Assembly (NCBI GenBank): GCA_018894105.1
Contig: CM032128.1
Span: forward strand, 15,047,001-15,111,000
Length of the DNA stretch: 64,000 nucleotides
Reading direction: 5' to 3'
Source: Jacaranda mimosifolia
Taxonomy: Eukaryota > Streptophyta > Magnoliopsida > Lamiales > Bignoniaceae
A program made the translations under genes and the position numbers. The notes under the pieces were generated by a model. That model was given only the letters and a program-made list of their open reading frames with translations. It was not told the DNA's origin and did not search any database. Position 1 is the stretch's first letter, and every line of letters starts with the position of its first letter. This document shows, piece after piece, positions 58,096-64,000 of this stretch.

Positions 58096-58748
58096 CTAAC
58101 CCTCTTCATTAGTAATGTCGGAATCAACGTCTTCATTGTTGTCATGCCATTAATCAAAGTCATCCCACATCAAGTCTAGGTTCACATCATCACCGTCGTT
58201 CTTATCCTCAATCTCCAACGGTGCTACCACTAGGGTTTTAGGGATATCATCCAGGATCTCCTCAGCTTCCTTTGGATCTTCTTCGGCAGTCTCATCTGGG
58301 TTCTCTTCTCGTCAATCCCTATGCCAATTCCTATAACTTGGTCGATTGACCTATCATAATAGGATATCATCTGGCTTATCTCATCCATTACGGGATGGGA
58401 TACCTCTACAGTCTTCCATTCACCTCTAACTCTCAAACATCTGTTTCCTTATGGTACAGAGTCCTTGTACCTGCGGCTCTGCTATGCTGATCCGCATATG
58501 TTCTCATTCCATATCCCCCATGAGTCGATCTATGAGATAATCTCTAGCTCCTAGCATCAACCTCAGTTGGTACGCCACAGCTCAGTCTCGTATAAGTGAC
58601 TCATGCTGGTCATTTATCTTGTCCTCCAATTATTGACATAGCTTCAACAAGATTGCCTTTTCCTCTCTAAGATTCTGATCGTAAGATCCGAAGGTTCCTT
58701 ACTTGGCCCCTCCACAGGCTACTTCCCTTTATTGCAGCCATCAGCCAT
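58096..58748 (-). pseudogene. A2 ORF0, extra frame upstream of gag
   Basis: Start MADGCNKGK at 58748, then a stop; end WHDNNEDVDSDITNEEG then stop at 58096. The central block 58436-58330 reads VSHPVMDEISQMISYYDRSI then DQVIGIGIGID, the best match to PIMEEIHRMM...IDQVIGVGISID of B1. A deletion follows just after it, joining to the acidic tail. Shorter than A1 by about 120 bp. Confidence 0.72.
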
Positions 58749-58938
58749 TCTACTACAATCGCAAAACCACATAAATCTATTTCGTTAGTGTCATATAATA
58801 AAATCTAAATCCTAGTTTCCTAGGTCATATAAGAATCCACTAATGTTTAAACACTTAAAGTTCATAACCTAACTAATCAAAACAAAAAGCTAGCTATGAA
58901 TCCCATTACTGTTCGACACCTAGGTCATCACTAACATA

Positions 58939-58951
58939 GGCTCTGATACCA
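58939..58951 (-). other. Primer binding site of A2
   Basis: Minus strand TGGTATCAGAGCC, four bases from LTR3. Confidence 0.87.
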
Positions 58952-58955
58952 CCTT

Positions 58956-61883
58956 TGTAGTGCCCCCACTCGGAATAGCACCTAAGCTGAAGCGCCACTC
59001 AGTCCAAACTTAAATCCCATACATAATTCAAACAATAGGCCCATCAAAAATTTATTTTTGAAATCATCAAAGATAACAACAAGTTTCAACCTAAGCAAAT
59101 CTTAACAAAAGTATGAATTACATGCCATGACAATCCCATCGTTCATAGTTTCATACCTACCTCAACAATAAGTTCAAATCTGGCATAGGATTAAAAGTCC
59201 AAATTTCAACTTAACATAAAAGTGATTCGTACATAGGATTAAACACCTATTCTATTACATAACGTATGTACATCTTTTTGAGCCTGAAGTACAAGATCAT
59301 TACCAAAACTTGTCTAAGAAAGTCAGTGATATGGGGGGTAAGTCCAAAGACTTAGTGAGGGATAAACTTATGAATAACAGTAGCAATCTATCGATTTCAT
59401 CAATTAAACAATTAGAACATAACAGATTCAGAATCAGATAGTGACAATAACAAAATAGAAAACTTTCCTGCCTTATTGCTTCAAGAACAGATTTCAGATA
59501 GCCAGGATACAGTCAAATAATACAAACCCAAAGTATATGCATTTCAACATAATATAACAGGCATGCATATCCAATTCACCTTATACCAAATAGTCAAACA
59601 GATTCACCAAAGCATGACAGCTTGGTGCATGATAGATGCCCATACGAATCGTACGGCGCACCGCTGATGCCTAGGGGGAAATCCCTAGCGCATTGTTGAT
59701 ACATAGGGGAAAATCCCTAGCATACTGTGGATACATAAGCGGGCCGCTTAGCATATCGCTGACACCCATGCGGACCGTATGGTGTGCCCCACATAACCAA
59801 ACATTTCGCTCGGATTAGCCTCAAGCCCAACAATTCTCCGTACAGATAACAAATTGTGCAAGTACCTATACAGATCGTATAGTGCACCGCAAGTTTTAGA
59901 TAAACAGATGTGCCGGGGAGGCAACTATAATAGTACAAACGGTTCAGAACAGTACAAAAAGGCCAACAACATACAACGATAGTAGTAAACAATTCAAATA
60001 AGCCAACATGGCCAATTAAAAATTGTAACAGTAATAGATGTGCCAACAAGGCAATAGATAACAGAACAGAACGAAACAGATGATAGATAACATATCGGTT
60101 ACAGATAACATATAGGAGTTCTAGGTGCCAAAACAGATAGAATTCAAAATTGTTAACAAACAATAACCCACATAGGGGTGTACAGATCAGATAACAGATA
60201 TCAATCGAAAACTTAACAATTCTCAAATTTCAACAAAACACAATACATATAAAAAATAGGAGCCCTCACAGGAGTCATTCCATAAAAATGGATAAATATA
60301 ATCGATGCCAGAATAGCAGACCCTTACTTTTGTAGTTCTCAGATATAGCAACCACAGTCAGCAATCCTACTGGTTGGCAGGACCCACTTCGTCGTCACCT
60401 AAATAAAAAGGTATTTAACATTACAATCCTCATTTGATTCTTAATACACATAATTAAACTATTAACAGTCCCCAAAACCTCTAATTAACCAACTAATACA
60501 GAAATCAGAATTTGATCAAATCTATTGATACGAGGTATGCTAATTAAGACGACTATTATAGAAATAATTTCAAAATTATTTTGATCCCAATAATAGAATG
60601 AAATCTAGTCCTTGAATCATAACTCCCAATACATCATCTCAATTATCATTAACAACCCATTCAACAAGATAAATCTCAATATCCATGTTCAGGTCCCAAT
60701 TTATTTAATCCTTAAGTGGTTTACATACTTAACGCACTTAATTAGTCTAATTGTGTATAATATGTCAATCCGAGTTCACTAACTATAATAAGTTCAAGCA
60801 TGGGATATATATATGTACGCCAAGTCACATGACCTTCCAAAATTGATACAATACAATACTATTAATGAACAAGCTACAATACAATAATAAACATCATACA
60901 ATATACATGTATATATATACTTATATAATCCAAAAGCATTCCACTTCCAACACAAGAGCGATATGAGATATCCAAAATCACAAACCAAGCACACGAGTGC
61001 GTTCGTCGTATCGAGGAGACAAAACTATCTTATTGCCGCCGCCGTCCTCTGTCGCCAGAAGACTCAATGCCATCACGCAGATATGCCTCTCGCCATGAGC
61101 TTTCCAATGCTTAGCTCTGTTTTCTATTTCTCCGCCAAAAAAAGCCTCAATCGCAGCCCTAAAATCCTAAAGTGCACCTTACTTCGCCATGAAGAACTCG
61201 TTAGTTTTCGCCTTTACTGGCGCGTGGATCGAACATACAGTAGCACCACCGAGGTCCTCCAGCTGAGAGCTCCCAGAAATGCTGCCCAAAAACCTATTTC
61301 GGCTGCTGCTCCGCCGTCGCCCACCAAGACCACCAAGGTGGGTCTTCTTCAAGCCTTCGGTTTCGGTGATCCACTGCCCAGAATGCCACGTACGAGGTGT
61401 CGGAAAGTTGCTAATGAAGTGTGGAAGAAGATGATCAGAGGGGTTTGGGGAAAAGGTCGCTGGAGAAGGGAGTCGCCAGTGGTGGAGAAGGGTTGGATGC
61501 AGGGGAAGAAGGAAAAGAAATTTGGGGGAGGGGGGGGAGAGAGAAATGAAAATTGGATATTTAAAGCGGATGAGTTTTCAAATTTTCATTTGGCCCCCCA
61601 AAACTTTTGCTGCATCTCATTTAGGCCCTTCAGTTTAAAAAATAATGGAGTTAAGTCCAACAAATTTAAAAGCTTCCATGCAAACCCTTTGGTTTTCAAA
61701 TATGGTCAAATCAAGTCCAAATTAATTCCGAATTGGCCCCAAACTTTTAAAATTTCTAAAAACTGAGGTTTTCTTGTTAACAAGTTGACCTCCCAAAATT
61801 TAATGAAATCATAAATTAGCCATTATAACATAAGATTCATGAAAATTAAATTCTATAAATCATGAAATTTTTGTGGTGTTATA
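58956..61883 (-). repeat. Family A LTR3 (5' LTR of A2)
   Basis: TGTAGTGCCCC to TGGTGTTATA (terminal CA changed to TA), 2928 bp, outermost LTR of the array. It has the same landmarks as LTR2: palindrome GTAAGTCCAAAGACTTAG near 59339, hairpin array 59635-59790, GGACCCACTTCGTCGTCACC at 60381-60400, TATA-like tract 60903-60921, and GC-rich segment 60980-61510. The 267-codon frame at 60963-61766 is antisense to the element in the GC-rich segment and matches no family I know. Confidence 0.92.
59635..59790 (-). repeat. Hairpin-repeat array, LTR3
   Basis: Units: CTAGGGGGAAATCCCTAG, TAGGGGAAAATCCCTA, TAAGCGGGCCGCTTA (near-perfect palindrome) and CATGCGGACCGTATG, plus a decayed first unit CATACGAATCGTACGG. 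Spacers are related to GCACCGCTGATGCC. Confidence 0.8.
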
Positions 61884-61898
61884 CTGGGTACATGCTAG
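61884..61898 (+). other. Helitron H2 3' end, right half
   Basis: CTGGGT (target duplication of the A array with one extra T) followed by ACATGCTAG and then T. Joined to 32440-32454 it gives a hairpin CGGTGC-ATC-GCATCG, GGGTACATG and a terminal CTAG, a standard Helitron 3' end. Confidence 0.7.
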
Positions 61899-62389
61899 TA
61901 ATATTTATATAAAATCTCATGACCCCTTCGTATAGGAATATGAAGTAGAAGAAAATTTTACTACTTAAAAATCTTTTATATTATCTCATAAATATACGTA
62001 ATTTTAAAAAGATAATATCAAATCTTTTATCTATAAGATTATAGATCACGTGCCACAACTTGATTGGTTGCTATCTTATTAGATTGTAAAATGCAAGTTT
62101 ATTTATTTGAATACCTCATTAAAAATTAAATTTTTTTTTTATCAGTTGTTAATAATTTATCTAGTAGTTAATCAAGAAAATACATTATACATGAATTTGA
62201 ATTAAGTTATTACTTATCTAAATAAATTTAGAATTTTCTTTAGAATTTTCTTAGATAAAGATGACTAATTAACAACTAATGAAATTTTTTTAATTTAATT
62301 AAAAAACTCAAAATTTTAAAAATTCCAAATTTGGTCAAATTTTCATAATTATGAGTCCCACACCATTGTGTTGTATATAATTGTATAGA
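61899..62389 (-). mobile_element. Possible Helitron-like fragment with 5' end
   Basis: Minus strand starts A|TCTATACAATTATATAC at 62389, a typical plant Helitron 5' end, followed by ACACAATGGTG and sequence similar to the start of H3 and H2 (TTTGAGTTTTTTAATT region). No gene. The other end is not identified. Confidence 0.45.
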
Positions 62390-64000
62390 TCTATATCAAT
62401 TAATAAGTTGGCAATGAAATATTTAAGCTCCTCTGCCAGCATACATGGACAAATCACTGTTTGAAAGTACTTACTAGTTATTAATCTATGCGTTGTATTG
62501 GGCGACAAATTTAAATTTAAAATTTTATTTTATTTTATTTTAGCTATTAATATTTGTTACAAATTAACATTACAAATATAACACTTAAAGAAAAATAAGA
62601 ATTCTATTAAATATAATATAACTGATGATATAAATGAACATTATGATATTTTATATGAATATATTTATGTATCATCATACCAACTTATATGCATTAATTT
62701 ATTTCTATGTAGAAATTAATGGCTAAACGTTAATTCATTTCATAAATTCAATAAACTATTCATAAAATATAGTAGAAGATAAAATAAAAAAAATTACTTT
62801 AACATGGACTTGATTTGAAAAAAAATAAAGAATTCAGCATTGAAATATGAACTTAGGTAATAAACGATAAACTATTTTACTTATCATAAAATTGAGACTT
62901 TAAATTTCTTTTTTATAAATTAGTTTGGTTAATTAGCATAAAAATTCAAACATTAGAAAAATATATGAGCATTTCATACATGCATCTTCAAAGAAAAAAA
63001 AACAAATTTTAACATACCAAAAGGATGATTATATAAAGGTAGAGAAAAAAGAAGACAAATGCTTTTATATTTTTCAATAATGAATTGTATATTTATATTA
63101 TTTTTAGTACATATATTTTTGAAGATTTTTAATTAGCTTAGGTTTAGAAACTTTCTCAACTATGATTTGGTTTAATTAATATGTTAAATTATAGAATAAA
63201 AGATAAACTCATGGAATAACATAATATAATACTTAGAATTAAATTGTAACAAATTCTATATTACCATAATACTCCATATATGAAAAGTTTATATATTGTA
63301 GAATATATATATATATATGGAGTAAGACATGTTAAGTAAATTGTACTGCCAAATACGCCAATATATACGCACGTTAATGTGTGTGTATATATATGTATGT
63401 GTTCTTTCATAATTATATTTAAAAATGTTTCTATTAAACAATATAATAAGGAGTTAAAAAAATTATATATTGATAACGAGAGTTACAAAATTATTATAAA
63501 AAGTTACATATATGTTAATATATATGTATATATGAGTATTTACCAAAAGTAAACATATAGTTATAAAAATGAATTAATATAGTTTTTATATTAATATTAA
63601 AATGAATAATGATAGGATATGGACTATGAAAATATATTGACATAGAAAAAATGGATAAAATTAACTTATCGACATTACTGTCATATCAGGAAAAACACTT
63701 AAATTAGGACTCAATTAGTTTTCTAAATTATCATGGTTCATAAATAACAAAATTAAAAATATTAGAAACATAATATATACATTATAAAAATACATGCAGT
63801 TTCAAGAAAAATAAATTTTAACTCATAAAGAGAATGATTTTGTAAAGGTGGAGGAAAAAAAAGACAAATATTCTTCTATTTTATGTCAATTCAATTGCAT
63901 TTACAAATAGACTTATATATATATGTGCCTAGTTATACCATATACATATATATACAAATGTGGGTGTGGGTGTGTGTGTGTGTGTGTGTGTGTGCGTGTG
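62390..64000. other. AT-rich gene-free region with diverged duplication
   Basis: No coding frame of note. Segments 62940-63110 and 63745-63920 resemble each other (shared words include ATGCA, AAATTTTAAC, GATGATTATATAAAGGT / GATGATTTTGTAAAGGT-like, and AAGACAAAT), spaced about 805 bp, suggesting an old tandem duplication. An (AT)n tract lies at 63304-63318. Confidence 0.5.
63959..64000. repeat. (TG)n microsatellite
   Basis: TG/GTG-rich run reaching the window end. Confidence 0.92.

Larger units (their letters stand above)
32455..61883 (-). mobile_element. Family A chromovirus tandem array (three LTRs, two bodies)
   Basis: Minus-strand order from right to left: LTR3 (58956-61883), body A2 (52517-58955), LTR2 (49553-52516), body A1 (43740-49552), LTR1 (32455-33590 plus 42236-43739, split by element C). 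The outer flanks read CGGGT (32450-32454) and CTGGGT (61884-61889), a 5-bp target duplication with one inserted T. Both bodies share structure and order. One duplication for the whole set argues for a single insertion followed by unequal recombination between LTRs of two copies. Confidence 0.82.

Noticed and set aside
60963..61766. 267-codon frame as a host gene
   Set aside because: It lies entirely inside a family A LTR, antisense to the element, with no recognisable domain; kept only as a low-weight finding.

Overview
The window is AT-rich plant (probably eudicot) DNA made almost wholly of nested, decayed transposable elements. I find no convincing host gene, tRNA, rRNA or CRISPR array. Plant origin rests on Ty3/gypsy chromoviruses with very long LTRs (2.9-3.3 kb), initiator-Met-tRNA primer sites and a C-terminal chromodomain-like segment, on Helitrons carrying PIF1-type helicase and RPA1-like genes with introns, and on a hAT-type MITE. 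The species cannot be told.

Layout. 1-1390: part of a non-autonomous Helitron-like element (H3, minus), an inverted relative of H2 below. 1391-7910: remains of an autonomous Helitron (H1, minus): 3' hairpin and CTAG end, RPA1-like pseudogene split by a solo LTR (3250-6558, TSD TCAAG), and the C-terminal part of a PIF1-like helicase. 7911-17146: chromovirus B1 (minus), 5' LTR truncated. 17147-17861: AT-rich, with another Helitron-like 3' end. 17862-61898: Helitron-like H2 (plus), about 3.3 kb of native sequence broken by two large insertions: chromovirus B2 (19166-30498, plus, TSD GATAT) and a three-LTR tandem array of family A (32455-61883, minus). LTR1 of that array holds a gag-only element C (33591-42235, plus), and its second body holds a hAT-type MITE (54549-55163, 8-bp TSD). 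61899-64000: AT-rich, with a Helitron-like 5' end, a diverged duplication and a TG microsatellite.

How the parts work. A and B encode a gag-pol polyprotein ordered gag / zinc knuckles / protease / reverse transcriptase / RNase H / integrase / chromodomain-like tail, the layout of the plant chromovirus (Tekay/Del-like) lineage. All four copies are broken by stops, frameshifts and deletions. Both families also carry, between the primer binding site and gag, an extra reading frame (called ORF0 here) with an N-terminal charged helix, a conserved central block and a very acidic tail. C keeps only gag and would have needed enzymes from a partner.

Most interesting signals: (1) ORF0, shared by two LTR families and still open in B2 while the rest of B2 is ruined; (2) arrays of short hairpins in every LTR whose stem sequences differ from unit to unit but stay self-complementary, expanded in C to a roughly 1 kb minisatellite; (3) a three-LTR tandem element inserted exactly into a Helitron 3' end; (4) several Helitron ends close together. 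Boundaries given to the base were read directly where TG/CA ends, TSDs or sister copies allow; domain boundaries are approximate.
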